A program made the translations under genes and the position numbers. 64,000 nucleotides of DNA from Neurospora tetrasperma FGSC 2508 (Eukaryota > Ascomycota > Sordariomycetes > Sordariales > Sordariaceae), in the NCBI RefSeq assembly GCF_000213175.1, contig NW_009799179.1, positions 7,239,981 to 7,303,980 of the forward strand, read 5' to 3'. The number at the start of each line of letters is the position of its first letter. The stretch's first letter is position 1. The notes under the pieces are model-generated. The model made no database searches. It saw only the letters and a list, made by a program, of their open reading frames with translations, and had not been told where the DNA came from. Positions 21,315 to 34,119 of the stretch are shown here, piece by piece.

Positions 21315-23135
21315 ATGTCGATGGGAATGGACCGCCTCGAGAAGAGGCTGGACCGGTTGGAGAGGTTTTTCCACAGAAAGAGGAAGCTATCGCCGCGCAA
21401 GTCGGCCGCTGTTGAAAGTGGACCTTTCACATCGCTTTCGCACTCGGCTTCAGCTCCAACTATCCAAAAATTTCCAACGCCATCCTTCATCAGACCGACC
21501 TCAACTCGCATGCTGGCTAGGGAGGAGGTAACATTGGCGCGCCAAAGTGCCCGACGCACAAAGAGCCTCCCCGAATCCCCAAGCGATCTCTATAGTCCAT
21601 CCTTCTCGACTTCCGAGCATGGACTCAGAACAGAATTTACCCCCAGGCGGCGCATTCAGGGCCCTTCAGTACCCCAGCGGTCTTCTTCCCTAGTCAGCAG
21701 ACAAATGGACGCCTCTTTAGCCGAACTTCTTGAGTTCAGTTTTTCCGGTCGCTCTACAAGGAGCCACGCTGAGCTATCTGCTTTATCTATGCGCCGCTCG
21801 AGGTCCGGTCACAAGTCACCTTCACGCTCGACTTCCATATCGATTTCTCCGCGAGCGCAGCCAGGCAGGAAACGCCATCCCAGCCTACACATCCACACAC
21901 ATCTGCAGACGCCTTTGTCATTAGCGCAGCAACATAAATCTTGTGATTCAATGCTTTCCCTGTCACCGACGTCTCTCTCGCATGGGCATCTTACTCCGGC
22001 TGCCTCTCCAAGACTGATCCCGCTCCCTGCTCCAGAACCCAACGGGCTGCATGAAATTACCTTGTCACCGTCGAGAAGCCCTCCAAGTCGGACTGCGACA
22101 CTTGTCTGTAAAAAGCCCGTCTCGGAGTTGAAGACTCCTGTCAGCGGCCTTAGCACAGAAAGATCTGCCCCTTCCATCAGGATCAACACCATTCTCCGGG
22201 AACCCAGCTTCAATGACTTCTTGGCCCTTAGCGATGATGATATCGCTGATGATCTTGCCAACGAGCAATCGCTGTCGCAGACAAGTTACATAACGTCTTC
22301 GGGGTCATCAAGCTACGATCTGCCGCTGAATCGTTTCGCTTCAATTTCCTCTCCGCACATGGTGAGCGATCACCCCCTGTTGACACTTTCCCCTCCTCTG
22401 GCCAGCAAGCCTGCTACTACAGCAGCCTTTGAAGCTGCTCGAATTGCGTCAAAATATCACTTTGACCTTGTGTATGTGGTCAACCTGTGGCCCAGTCGGA
22501 ATGGCTCTATCCAGTCCACCGGTTTCTCAAAGAGGTCATCCATGTCATCGCTTTCGACCTCCACAACCCTTCTCAACTCTCCTTCGTCCCCTAGCGCATC
22601 GTTTTCCGCCACGTCGACAGAGGAAAACCTCGGACTGCTGTTTCCGCTACCCTCTGAATATCGAAGTATGACTGGTCGTTTGTTGGCCGCGTACGGGCTA
22701 CATTCTCTCATGAGCCCGTTCCGTATCTCAGCACCGGTTCACCGCAAGATTCTCGAATCTGATCACTGGTTGGAATATCGCAGCGACGATGCGGCTGAGA
22801 ATGAATTCGCTGAAGGTTATAGCTGCTCGTTCTACACTGGTTGTACTTACCCAGGTCCTTTCAGCGTGCTTGGCGAGAAGGCAGGCAGGCATGGTGGCGC
22901 CAAGAACCACGGAATTGTATTTGCGGCATATCGCCTGCCGCACAATGCCGCTACCATAAGCGGAAGTAGCGTAGAGGAGCTGAAGGAGCTCCGCAAGGAT
23001 GCCGAAGCGCTGGTGAATCTGGCACTCGATACCTATACGGATCACAAAGAGAAACGGGGAGACGGGACGTGGAGGTGCACCCTGGATGACGATAAGATCG
23101 TGCCAGTGGTCAGTCGACAGTTGCTCGTGCGTTAA
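21315..23135 (+). CDS. Ser-rich protein with GAF-like C-terminal region, unknown function
   Basis: A single exon encodes 606 residues. Residues 1-30 are charged and helical (MDRLEKRLDRLERFFHRKRK). Residues 30-370 are low-complexity, rich in Ser, Pro, Arg and Thr, with several SRS/RRS/SP patches that look like phosphorylation and 14-3-3-type sites. From about residue 375 a globular region begins: AFEAARIASKYHFDLVYVVNLWP, a Ser-rich loop, then a LLAAYGL helix and LGEKAGRHGGAKNHGIVFAAYRLP, ending with a helical ELRKDAEALVNLALD. The strand-helix pattern resembles a GAF/PAS-like fold, but this is inference from pattern, not a confident family match. The start is the first ATG of the frame, and a later Met four residues on is also possible. 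It runs tail to tail with Nop2. Real gene: likely; function: unknown. Confidence 0.85.
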   Translation: MSMGMDRLEKRLDRLERFFHRKRKLSPRKSAAVESGPFTSLSHSASAPTIQKFPTPSFIRPTSTRMLAREEVTLARQSARRTKSLPESPSDLYSPSFSTSEHGLRTEFTPRRRIQGPSVPQRSSSLVSRQMDASLAELLEFSFSGRSTRSHAELSALSMRRSRSGHKSPSRSTSISISPRAQPGRKRHPSLHIHTHLQTPLSLAQQHKSCDSMLSLSPTSLSHGHLTPAASPRLIPLPAPEPNGLHEITLSPSRSPPSRTATLVCKKPVSELKTPVSGLSTERSAPSIRINTILREPSFNDFLALSDDDIADDLANEQSLSQTSYITSSGSSSYDLPLNRFASISSPHMVSDHPLLTLSPPLASKPATTAAFEAARIASKYHFDLVYVVNLWPSRNGSIQSTGFSKRSSMSSLSTSTTLLNSPSSPSASFSATSTEENLGLLFPLPSEYRSMTGRLLAAYGLHSLMSPFRISAPVHRKILESDHWLEYRSDDAAENEFAEGYSCSFYTGCTYPGPFSVLGEKAGRHGGAKNHGIVFAAYRLPHNAATISGSSVEELKELRKDAEALVNLALDTYTDHKEKRGDGTWRCTLDDDKIVPVVSRQLLVR

Positions 23136-23682
23136 GACCCGAGAATTTCTTATCACCATTTGTCCTCGAACAGAGAGGGTCACATGTTTTCGAAATTATC
23201 CAACAAACAAGAGAGAATTAAAGATACTGCCTGGCCTTACAATTAAGGTCCTGTGGGGATATCGACAAAGCTGTCGAAACTCTCATCATTTCTGTTCATC
23301 TACGCAACATCATCTTCTCTGGTCGGCAATTCACTAGGGCATGAGGTTAGGAAAATTCAAAAGGCGCAAGGGCGCGGGCATTTATGTATGAATGAATGAA
23401 AAGACGATGTGCGATACCCAATCAAGATAATGACAAATACATAGTTAATTTGAAGTATTCTAGACGTTACTTTTTCACCTTTTTTCATTTGGACTTCAAG
23501 GTCACAATTATTGCCCAGATGCGCATCATAATGAAGCAGAAGATTATTCTCGACCCGGATTAACTTTTGTTGTCGACATCTATAGGAACATAAAGGCTCT
23601 GTTAGTTGGTTGGTATTCCTAAGCCCCAAGTATATTGAACAATGCAAAAAACAGACGGATAAATCATTACAACCCTTCCCTT
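23136..23682. other. convergent 3' flanks
   Basis: This 547-bp gap lies between the stops of the Ser-rich gene (plus) and Nop2 (minus), so it should contain both polyadenylation regions. T- and A-rich patches on either strand fit that. Nothing else was recognised. Confidence 0.5.
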
Positions 23683-26267
23683 TTACTTCTTAGCCACCTT
23701 CTTCTTCTTGTCGCCAGCCTTCTTCGGCGTGGCGGCACCGGCGGTGGCCTTGGGCTTCTCCTCAACCTTCTTGGTGGGTTTGACCGCCTCCTTCTTAGCC
23801 TTGGCATCAACCGTCTTAGTCTGCTCCTCAACAACCTCAAGCTTCTCAATCTTCTCAGTCACCTCAGCAGCCTGCTCCTTAGCACCCTCCTTGGACGACT
23901 CCTCAGTCTTCTTCTCCCCCTTCTTACCAACAGGCTTCTTAAGAGCCCTAGGATCCAAGCCTCTCCTGCGCATAGCGTTGCGCTTAGCGCGCTCCATGTA
24001 CTCCTTGTCCTCACCATCATCAAAACCGCCAAAGTCATCCTGGGCTTCGCACTCGGCACCAATGGGCGTCTTGTCGACGACTTCTTGGGCTTCCTGGGAA
24101 GCTTGGCCGTCCAGAGGCTTGTTGGACTTGTCGACGCCGTTGGCGCGGACAGCAGTGGCGGGCGTGGGGCCGAGTTTCTGGAACTTGGCGACGAAGAAAC
24201 CGTCGACTAGAGGTTTGTGTTAGTGATGAAGGATGGGAGGGAAGGAAATGGGGTATGGGGAGGCGAAACGTACCGTTGTAAAGATGGGGGTAATATCTGC
24301 GGGTAAGCTTGAGGCTAGGGTGGAACGATTTACCCATGAAGCTTGTGAAGCCTTCCTTGCCGAAAGCCAAACCAGTCTCAACGAGCTTGACGTTGGGACG
24401 GCGGCTGAGCGCATAGGCAACGACTTGCTCACTGTTTGCGATCTTGTATTAGCGTCTTCTGAAAGTGAACAGTTAAGGACGATATGGAAAACGCACTTTT
24501 CCTCAACGGCAACGGAACACGTCGAATAGACAACGTAACCACCAGTCTTGCTGGCATGGTCAACCGAGTCGATAGCAGCCAGGAGAAGCTGCTTTTGGAG
24601 ATGGGGGAGCTGCAGGAAGTCCTTCTCGTCTCTGTTGGTCTTGACAGAGGGATCCTTGGCAATGACACCAGTACCCGAGCATGGGGCATCGAGCAAGACT
24701 CTGTCAAAGCCACCCATGACCCTGGGGAACTCACGCGCATCGTAGTTGCATACGATGACGTTCCTCGCGCCCAGTCTGTGAATGTTACCGATCAAACCCT
24801 TGGCACGCTGCTTGCTGGGATCGTTCGCAAAAATCACACCGGTGTTCTTCATCAACGCCGCCATATGGGTGGTCTTGCCACCGGGGGCAGAGGCCATATC
24901 GAGAACACGCTCACCCTCCTGGGGGCAGAGAGCCATCACGGGCAGGAACGAAGAGGCGGCCTGGAGGATGTAGTGACCAGCCAGATACTCAGGCGTGGCA
25001 CCGAGGGGAACGCTTTATGCCCAAGTTGTTAGCCATTTGCGTGTATCGGGTCGTTGTAGTCCTGGTTTGGAATATACGTACTTCGAGTCAAAGACTTGCA
25101 GACCGACCTTGGACCACTTGCCTACAGGCTCGAGTGTGACACCGCGGTTGATGAGTGCTTGAGCAAGATCGCGGCGATGTGTTCGGAGGGTGTTTGTACG
25201 GATAACGACGGGGCGGGCACTCTCGTTGGCTTCGAAAAAGGCGAACGCCTCTCTGGGAGGGAACAGGTTGCTACAAACAGTCAGACAGTTTCCCCACTGG
25301 TGGTATCGCCGCAGACAGGCATGCGACAGGTTGTAAAACATACAAAAGCTTTTCAGCGAGGTACTCGTTGTAACCGTAGTCTGGCAAACCCTGAAGTTAA
25401 CATTTGTGCATTTCACGAGAAGTACTGCGCAAGGAGCATCGGGTCCTTACAGGCACAGATATCCTTGATGAGTTGGCTGGTGTACTCGGCGCGACTCTTG
25501 CCCTCTTCCGCCGAATTCGAAAAGTCGTCCAGGATACGGATGGCGTCTGTTATCCTCGTCCTCAACATCTGGAGATCGGGCGCCAGCAAAGTTTTGGTCT
25601 TGGTCTGAAGTTGGTCGTCGTCATCACCGAGGTCATCACCACCAGCGATGTTGGTCTGGAGCGCCTCGTCGCGCATTTCGGCCTCGTTCTCCTCTGCTTC
25701 CTTCTCTCTTTGCATATCCAATTTCCTCGAAAGACCCTCAATGTTGGCGGCTGTGAGCTTCTCCTCTCTATCCTCTTCGTCATCCTCATCGTCAGAGAAG
25801 ACGAATGCCTCCTTCTTGGTAGCACCGTCCTGGTCGGAATCGTAAACCGAGTCGTCGTCAGTGCCGAGGAAATCGTCTCCTAGCTTTTGAACGTCCATCT
25901 CATCGCCGTCGATATCAAGGTCCTCCAGGTCGGACGCGCCAAACTCGTCGTCCATCTCCTCGTCATGATCGGGCGAAGGCTGCTTTGCCTTCTTAGACTT
26001 CTTGGACTCCTTGGACCTGTGGGCGGGCTTTGTGCCAGTCTTCTTCACCTCCTTGACCTCCTTCTTGGCGCCCTTGACTGCGACAGTGTTGGAACCGGAT
26101 GTCTTGGGCTGCTTCTTGACAATCTTCTGCTTCTTGGATCTTCTAGTGTCTACTTCGGTCGTGGTTTCGTCAAAGGGGATGCCCTTCTTGCGCTTGAGGT
26201 TGGCAAAGTGCTCCTCCGAGAGGGGCTCAGGAGGGCCCTGTTTCTGCATGCGACGCCCGACACCCAT
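23683..26267 (-). CDS. nop2: nucleolar 25S rRNA cytosine-C5 methyltransferase Nop2
   Basis: Six exons on the minus strand, 25451-26267, 25344-25380, 25082-25270, 24497-25012, 24274-24431 and 23683-24206, give 746 residues. The protein is the NOL1/NOP2/Sun enzyme that methylates 25S rRNA and is required for 60S ribosome assembly in the nucleolus. Features in order are a lysine-rich N-terminus with nuclear signals, a long acidic Asp/Glu tract, the N-terminal NOP2 element [25 protein letters not shown]-binding [11 protein letters not shown], the DAPCSGTG cysteine motif, the STCSVAVEE cysteine motif and a Lys/Glu/Ala-rich tail. I start at MGVGRRM because an in-frame ATG 75 bases upstream adds only a Gln/Ser/Asn-rich piece. 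Exon 2 needs the second of two acceptors (CCAG at 25381-25384) to keep YYGYNEY, and exon 4 uses an AAAG acceptor. It is divergent from clathrin heavy chain. Confidence 0.95.
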
Positions 26268-27557
26268 TTTGATGGTATTGCTGGTCGTCTGGTGGTGATT
26301 GGAATGTTGTTGGGGTTGGTTTGAACACCGATAGCCCACCATCGACAGGCGCTTGTGGATATTTCTCCGGGTCGATTTTCTTTTCTGAAAAAGCTTATCG
26401 ATAGCAATGCCAAGTCTCTTTCCTCAAATCGGGTTCCACCCCACCGCGGTCCCAAAAGGTGAGCCATTGGTCAGTGCCCCACATTAGTCAAGCTGGGCCA
26501 AGTTCAGAATCCCTGTAGCAACAGCTGACGCTACCCCTGGAGCTGGGCTGTTCTGGAGTAGGGAACAGCTGCCCCTGGAGCCCGGCATGAACGGCGCCCC
26601 CGGAGGCAGGCGGCCTAGAGGTAAGGTACCTAGGAAATGGAAGGACCGTCTGACGGATCTCGCAGGAGGCGATCAATGCGGGCAAACCTGAGGAAAGTAG
26701 AAGGATGACGGGATAAGGGCGGGCAACCTGGACCGGGCGGACAGCTTGAAGCGAAGGGGGCAGGCAGGCCTCCCGGGCAGGCGCCTGCCGCCTGGTCTAG
26801 GCGCACCCGACGCAGGGGGAAGCACTGAATGGAGCCGGCGCCGGTGGGCGGTGGATGCCCCGGCCGCGAGGTCCCGTGTTAACACATCACTCAAAAGCAG
26901 GCAGGTAACCTGAGAGGTACTAGAGGTACCTTCCGTCTGCACTGAACGGTTGCGGCATGTACAAACACACTGGACAGCTGGAGAGGCATCTCACCTCAGC
27001 ACCTTTCATCTTTCCTGCTGTATCTTTCATCTCTCACGGTAGTAACTGCCCGTAACAAACGACGTCTCCTCTTGCTGCTTTGCGTCCTTCAACAACCGCG
27101 ATTCTTCTCTATTCTTTCTGCTGGAGCATTGAAGTGAGGTGACATCGAGGTACCTGCCCGCCTTTACTTTACGTATCTGTAACTGAGCGGCAAATCGCGA
27201 CTCACCTCTCACCCACAGTTTGGCGGCGGGTTTTACTGCGTACCTGCCTTCTGGACCTTGGGGTTAATCCTTCCACTTCCAACCTCCTACCTACCTCTAC
27301 CTACCTGATTCATCCGTCCTCTCCCTCCCCCTCCCCATTTCTCGGGAGCTCAGTCATTTTCCCCCAAAGTACAACCAACCACCACCACCGCCTCCTTTCA
27401 CTTCGCCGCTATTCCATTCAGTCCACGGAGCTTCACGAGCCTCCATTTCCCCCAATCTTTCTACTTCCCAGCGGATTCACCTTCCAGCCGCTTTTGATAA
27501 GTTGGCTGCTAATCTTCGTCACTCTGCGCGCAGCTTAGCGCAACACCACCGCCCATC
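26268..27557. other. divergent promoter region, nop2 / clathrin heavy chain
   Basis: This 1.3-kb gap separates two divergent genes. It contains a GC-rich part (26560-26880) and, on the clathrin side, a pyrimidine-rich leader with CCTCCC runs at 27310-27430 typical of fungal transcription start regions. Short open frames inside show no family resemblance. Confidence 0.55.
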
Positions 27558-30500
27558 ATGGCTCAGGCCCTACCCATCAAATTCCAGGAGCTGCTGCAAC
27601 TCAGCGCCCTCGGCATCAACCAGACCGCCATCACTTTCAACACCTGTGTACGTTGTCCTCACCTTGCTCTGACCCTGCTGGTGACAGTTGTCGCGCCTCC
27701 TCTGGTACCCCTGCTGACGTGAACCCCCCGCTCCCAGACCCTAGAATCGGACAACTGGGTGTGTATTCGCGACAAGAAGGACGAGGCAGCGTCCCCTGAA
27801 GTCATCATCGTCGATCTCAAGAACGGCAACAATGTTATCCGACGTCCCATTAAGGCCGACAGTGCCATAATGCACTGGACGCGCCAAGTAATTGCCCTCA
27901 AGGCTCAGGCGCGCACACTCCAGATTTTCGACCTCGAAAACAAGGCCAAGCTCAAGTCGACAAACATGAGCGAGGATGTCTTGTTCTGGAAGTGGGTTAG
28001 CGAGACCACGCTTGGTTTGATTACAGATGGCTCTGTCTACCATTGGGATGTCTTCGACCCGAACCAGCCCGCTCCGGTCAAGGTCTTCGATCGTAATGCT
28101 AATCTCCAGGGCAACCAAATAATTAATTATCGGACCAGCGCCGACGGAAAGTGGATGGTCGTTGTCGGTATCTCACAACAGCAGGGCCGCGTTGTTGGCG
28201 CCATGCAGCTCTATTCCAAAGACCGCGGTATCAGCCAGGCTATTGAGGGTCATGCCGCTGCTTTTGGCACCCTCCGACTAGAGGGCGCCCCGGAGGACAC
28301 CAAGGTGTTTACCTTTGCGGTCCGCACCGCCGTCGGCGCAAAGCTCCACATTGTCGAGGTCGACCATCCCGAAACAAACCCCGTCTTCCCCAAGAAGGCC
28401 GTGGACGTCTTCTTCCCTCCCGAGGCCAGCAATGACTTTCCCGTCGCCCTCCAGGTTTCGCAAAAGTACGGTATCATCTACCTTATCACCAAGTACGGTT
28501 TCATCCACCTCTACGACCTCGAGACTGCCACATGTATCTTCATGAACCGCATCTCAAGCGATACTATCTTCACTGCTTGCGGTGACAAGGATTCGACCGG
28601 CGTCATTGGCATCAACCGCAAGGGACAGGTTCTCTTCGTCAGCGCCGATGAGAACACAATCGTACCTTACGTCCTCGAGGCACACGGCAATGAGCTCGCT
28701 ATCAAGTTGGCTTCTCGTGCAGGGCTCCCAGGCGCCGATAACCTCTACCAGCAACGCTTTGAGCAACTCTTCAGCAATGGCAACTACCAAGAGGCCGCCA
28801 AGGTGGCTGCCAACTCTCCTCGAGGTTTTCTTCGCACTCCTCAGACCATCGAGCGCTTCAAGCGTCTTCCCCAGCAGCCTGGACAGATGTCGCATATCTT
28901 GCAGTACTTTGGTATGCTTCTAGACAAGGGTTCGCTGAACGAGCACGAGACCAATGAGCTTGCCCAACCCGTTCTCGCTCAGAACCGCAAGCAGCTTTTG
29001 CAGAAGTGGCTCAGCGAGAACAAGCTCGAGTGCTCTGAGAGACTTGGTGACATGGTCCGGCCCCACGACATTAACATGGCGCTTGCCATCTATTTGAAGG
29101 CCAACGCTCCTCACAAGGTTGTTGCTGGGTTTGCCGAGACTGGTCAGTTTGAGAAGATTCTGCCCTACTGCAGTCAAGCCAACTACCAGCCTGACTTTAT
29201 TCAGCTTCTCCACCACATTGTCCGTGTCAATGCTGAGAAGGGTGCCGAGTTTGCCACGACGCTTGCCAATCACGAAGGCGGCCCGCTGGTCGACTTCGAG
29301 AAGGTGGTTGACATCTTCCAGTCTCAAGGAATGATCCAGCAAGCAACTGCTTTCCTGCTTGACGCTCTGAAGGATAACAAGCCCGAGCATGCCCACCTTC
29401 AGACTCGTCTATTGGAGATGAACCTCGTCAACGCCCCCCAGGTTGCTGACGCCATTCTTGGCAACGACATGTTCTCCCACTTTGACAAGGCGCACATTGC
29501 GAACCTCTGCGAGCAAGCAGGTCTTTTGCAGAAGGCCCTGGAGCTCTATGAGGATCCTGCGTCCATCAAGCGGGTTATTGTCAACATCCCTGGAATGCCT
29601 AACTACAACCCCGAATGGTTGATTGAGTATTTCAAGGCGCTGTCTGTTGAGCAATCGCTTGACTGCCTGGACGCCATGATGAAGCACAATATTCGCCAGA
29701 ATCTCCAGACTGTCGTTCAAGTCGCAACCAAGTATGCGGAGCTCCTCGGCGCGCAGCAATTGATTGACCTCTTTGAGAAGTACAAGACTGCTGAAGGTCT
29801 TTACTACTTCCTTGCCAGTGTCGTCAATGTCACCGAGGACCCTGAAGTTGTATTCAAGTACATTGAGGCTGCCACCAAGATGGGACAAATTCGCGAGGTT
29901 GAGCGTATCTGCCGCGACAACAGCGTTTACAACCCCGAGAAGGTGAAGAACTTCCTCAAGGAGGCCAAGCTCAGCGAGATGCTTCCTTTGATGGTTGTCT
30001 GCGATCGTTTCAACTTTGTTCATGACCTGGTCCTCTACCTGTACCAGCACCAGCAGTTCAAGTCCATTGAGATTTACGTGCAGCAGGTCAACCCGAGCAG
30101 GACTCCTGGTGTCATCGGAGGATTGCTCGATGTGGACTGTGATGAAAGCATCATCAAGAATCTCCTAAGCACGGTCAACCCCGCATCTATCCCTATCGAT
30201 GAGCTGGTGCAGGAGGTTGAGACTCGTAACCGCCTTAAGCTACTCCTGCCCTTCCTGGAGGCTACCCTCGCTGCCGGTAACCAGCAGCAGGCTGTTTACA
30301 ACGCTCTCGCCAAGATATACATTGACTCCAACAACAACCCAGAGAAGTTCCTCAAGGAGAACGATCAGTATGATACCCTCACTGTCGGAAAGTACTGCGA
30401 GAAGCGCGATCCCAACTTGGCCTATATTGCCTATCGCAAGGGCCAGAATGACCTCGAACTCGTGAACATCACCAACGAGAACCAGATGTACAAGGCCCAG

Positions 30501-32752
30501 GCAAGGTATCTTTTGGAGCGCGCTGATAGGGAACTTTGGATGTTTGTGCTCAGCGAGAACAACGTCCACCGTCGTTCTGTCGTGGACCAAGTCATTTCGA
30601 CAGCCGTTCCTGAGTCGACTGATCCCGCCAAGGTTTCCGAGGCTGTTACGTGCTTTCTGAACGCCGACTTGCCTGGCGAGCTTATTGAGCTGCTGGAGAA
30701 GATTGTCCTGGAGCCGTCGCCTTTCAGCGACAACCAGAACCTGCAGAACTTGCTCATCTTCACTGCCGCCAAGGCTGACAAGGCCCGTGTGATGGACTAC
30801 ATTCACAAGCTCGACAACTTCGCCGCCGACGAGATTGCTAATGTTTGTATTGAGGTTGGCCTGCACGAGGAAGCCTTTGAGGTCTACAAGAAGATTGACA
30901 ACAAGGAGGCCGCTGTCAATGTTCTTGTTGAGCACGTCGTTAGCATTGATCGTGCTCAAGCATACGCCGAGGAGGTTGATATTCCCCAGGTTTGGAGCAA
31001 GGTTGCCAAGGCTCAGCTTGATGGTCTCCGCGTCAGCGATTCCATTGAATCCTACATCAAGGCCGAGGATCCGAAGAACTACGAGGAAGTGATCGAGGTT
31101 GCCGTTGCTGCTGGAAAGAACGAAGAGCTCATCAAGTACCTCCGTATGGCCCGCAAGACCCTTCGGGAGCCTGTCATTGACACTGCTCTTGCTTTCTGCT
31201 ACGCCCGCCTTGATCAGCTTCCTGAGCTTGAAGAGTTCCTGCGCGCTACCAATGTTGCCAATGTTGAGGAGTCTGGTGACAAGGCGTACGCCGAGGGCTT
31301 CTTTGAGGCTGCCAAAATCTTCTACACCAGCATTTCCAACTGGGCTAAGCTTGCCACTACTCTTGTCCACCTGTCCGATTACCAGGCGGCTGTGGACTGC
31401 GCCCGCAAGGCCAACAACATCAAGGTGTGGAAGGAGGTCCACGAGGCCTGCGTCAACAAGAAGGAGTTCCGTCTTGCTCAGATTTGCGGTCTCAACCTTA
31501 TTGTCGATGCTGAGCAACTCCAGGCTCTTGTCAAGCAGTACGAGACAAACGGCTACTTTGATGAGCTCATCAGCTTGCTCGAGCAGGGTCTTGGATTGGA
31601 GCGCGCCCACATGGGAATGTTCACCGAGTTGGGTATTGCGCTGTCTAAGTACCACCCCGAGCGCCTTATGGAGCACCTCAAACTCTTTTGGAGCAGAATG
31701 AACCTCCCCAAGATGATCCGTGCTTGCGAGGAAGCCAACTTGTGGCCTGAGCTGGTCTTCTGCTACTACCACTACGATGAGTTTGACAATGCTGCTCTCG
31801 CCGTTATGGAGCGCCCTGAGAACTCTTGGGAGCATCAGCAGTTCAAGGAGATCACCGTCAAGGTGGCCAACCTTGAAATCTACTACAAGGCCATCAATTT
31901 CTACCTGGAGCAACATCCCTCGTTGCTCACTGATCTTCTCCAGGTTTTGACCCCGCGCATCGATGTCAACCGTGTTGTCCGCATGTTCCAGAAGTCCGAT
32001 AACCTGCCCCTGATCAAGCCTTTCCTCCTTAGCGTCCAATCTCAAAACAAGCGGACCGTTAACGACGCGATCAATGATCTTCTCATTGAGGAGGAGGACT
32101 ACAAGACTCTGCGCGACTCTGTGAACAACTACGACAACTACGACGCCGTGGACCTTGCCGGTCGTCTGGAGAAGCACGACCTTGTCTTCTTCCGCCAAAT
32201 TGCTGCCAGCATCTACCGCAAGAACAAGCGCTGGGAGAAGTCCATCAACCTTTCCAAGCAGGATAAGCTCTGGAAGGATGCTATTGAGACGGCCGCCATC
32301 TCCGGCAAGACGGAAGTTGTTGAGGAGCTTCTGCGCTACGTAAGTTATTTTTCTTTTCAAGCTCATCAAGTCACGTTGGCTTCCCTTACTGACATTTATC
32401 TCTCTAGTTCGTCGACATTGGCAACCGCGAGTGCTACGTTGGTATGCTTTATGCCTGCTATGACCTTATCAGGCCCGACCTTGTCCTGGAGCTTTCTTGG
32501 CGCAATGGTCTCAATGATTTTACCATGCCTTATATGATCAACATGCTCTGCCAGCAGACCAAGGAGCTCGCTTCTCTGAAGGCCGACAACGAGGCTCGCA
32601 AGGCTAAGGAGCAGGAGAAGGAGAAGGTCGAGGACAACACGCCCATTCTTGGCAACCGGCTTATGATCACTGCCGGCCCCGGCCAGGCATCCCCAGCTCC
32701 TTACGGACAAACCAACGGTTTTGTGCCGCAGCCTACCGGTTTTGGCTTCTAG
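27558..32752 (+). CDS. chc: clathrin heavy chain
   Basis: Three exons, 27558-27647, 27738-32339 and 32408-32752, encode 1678 residues, close to the human (1675) and yeast (1653) chains. The first ~30 residues (MAQALPIKFQELLQLSALGI) and the following TLESDNWVCIRD open the N-terminal beta-propeller that binds clathrin-box adaptors. About residues 490 onward are the alpha-solenoid linker and the seven clathrin heavy chain repeats forming distal and proximal leg, for example the PKMIRACEEANLWPELVFCYYHYDEFDNAALAV-type helices. The last exon holds the trimerisation segment (GMLYACYDLIRPDLVLELSWRNGL) and a Gln/Pro/Gly-rich tail that binds Hsc70-type uncoating factors in animals. The product forms triskelia coating vesicles at the trans-Golgi, endosomes and plasma membrane. 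The strong codon bias creates long antisense open frames here that should be ignored. Confidence 0.98.
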
Positions 32753-34119
32753 AGGGCTACCCTGGTAGTTTCTCCATGCATCCATGATCCTGGACGGATC
32801 GCATCCGGTTTCCTCCTGTTACACAGTGAAGACCATCAGGATTCTGGAGTTTCAGGTACCCCTTAACTGGATCCTGTTGATGCTGTTCCGCTTGGCTGTC
32901 TCATGGTGGACGACAATCTTGCTGATATGCCACGATTTCAATGACCTGGAGGATAAAACAACCCATACAGATGAGAGATGTAAATGGCTTTTTGCGAATG
33001 TCTGTGGGATGAAAAAAGGGAAACAAGAGGGAAAGACGGATGGCAGGGTTTATTGCTTTTCATGTTGGCCAGATCATTAGAGGCTCGTGGTCTGTTATAA
33101 ATTTCATGTATGATATCTTATTTCATAATCAGAGCTCTTCGACTTGATTGACTTCTGATTACTACGTGTCATGGTCTAAACGTGCCACTTTATGGTTCGT
33201 ATCAGGTACCCTCTGTTACTTGACCTCAAGGAGAGATTCCAACGTGCTCCGGAGTTTTACAAAGCAAGAAAACATGCCCCTTTACCTAGCATCACGCAGC
33301 AGCTGTGCTTGGTATAGTAACTATACGAAGATAGTCTTGAAGACAACCCCCACCACTGGCATTATCGTCCACAAGACTCCCCCACGGTCGGAGCAGCATT
33401 ACAAATGCCAAGCGGTTGCAACAATGATGTGGTATCCGTACATACTCCATCCCAATGGCAATGATCATGCAGCGCTTGGTGCTTAGATAGCCCGTCTGCT
33501 TCGTTCTTTGAGCAATGATAGCCAGCGACGGTTGATAACCATCATGTAGAGCCAGCCGTTAGGCCGTTCTTATCTTACCTTCAACCAAGGGCAATGAAAA
33601 CCTCCAAATTACTCAATGGCGCCAGAGGACATGCCGTTTCTATGCCACAGAGTCTACACATGTCAAGTATATATATATCGTGAGCAAAACAACCATAGCC
33701 GGAGACTGTTGCAGCGCCACGCGCCGATGATTGATCGCTGGCTGTTCAAGTTGTCACTGGGATAGAACTGATCACTCGAGAGGCCAAAGGACAAGATATC
33801 CTTGATTCACATGAGTTCAGAAGGTAGGGTAAGCCGGCATAATGCCGGTCGGTCTCTGAGGCCGCAGCTCGACTGTAGATTCAGATCAAGCTAGAATGAC
33901 GAAGTCGCCAATAAGAGGTATCATGGTGCAACTACAAATCCTGGATTTGGTGTTTTTTTTCCCGAAACCAATACCAGAATAACGCCCACCCGGAGAAAGC
34001 CCAGAAACTGCCGCCGAGCCCAAAACTCCCTCTGGTCCTCAAGAAGCGGTAACTTCAGATCCTCCACCATGTCGCCAAACTAGAACACCCAATCCTTTTC
34101 AGGAAGCAATGGGGGCAAT
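32753..34119. other. convergent 3' flanks, clathrin and rpl11
   Basis: This 1.4-kb gap lies between two converging genes. Beyond probable 3' untranslated sequence after clathrin I see only short unconvincing open frames and a small (TA)n run near 33671-33680. No RNA gene was recognised. Confidence 0.5.

Noticed and set aside
30240-32369. 709-codon antisense open frame inside clathrin heavy chain
   Set aside because: It is the mirror of a strongly codon-biased gene (few TTA, CTA or TCA codons, hence few antisense stops). The translation is Leu/Val/Gly-rich without domain features, and the sense frame is unquestionable.
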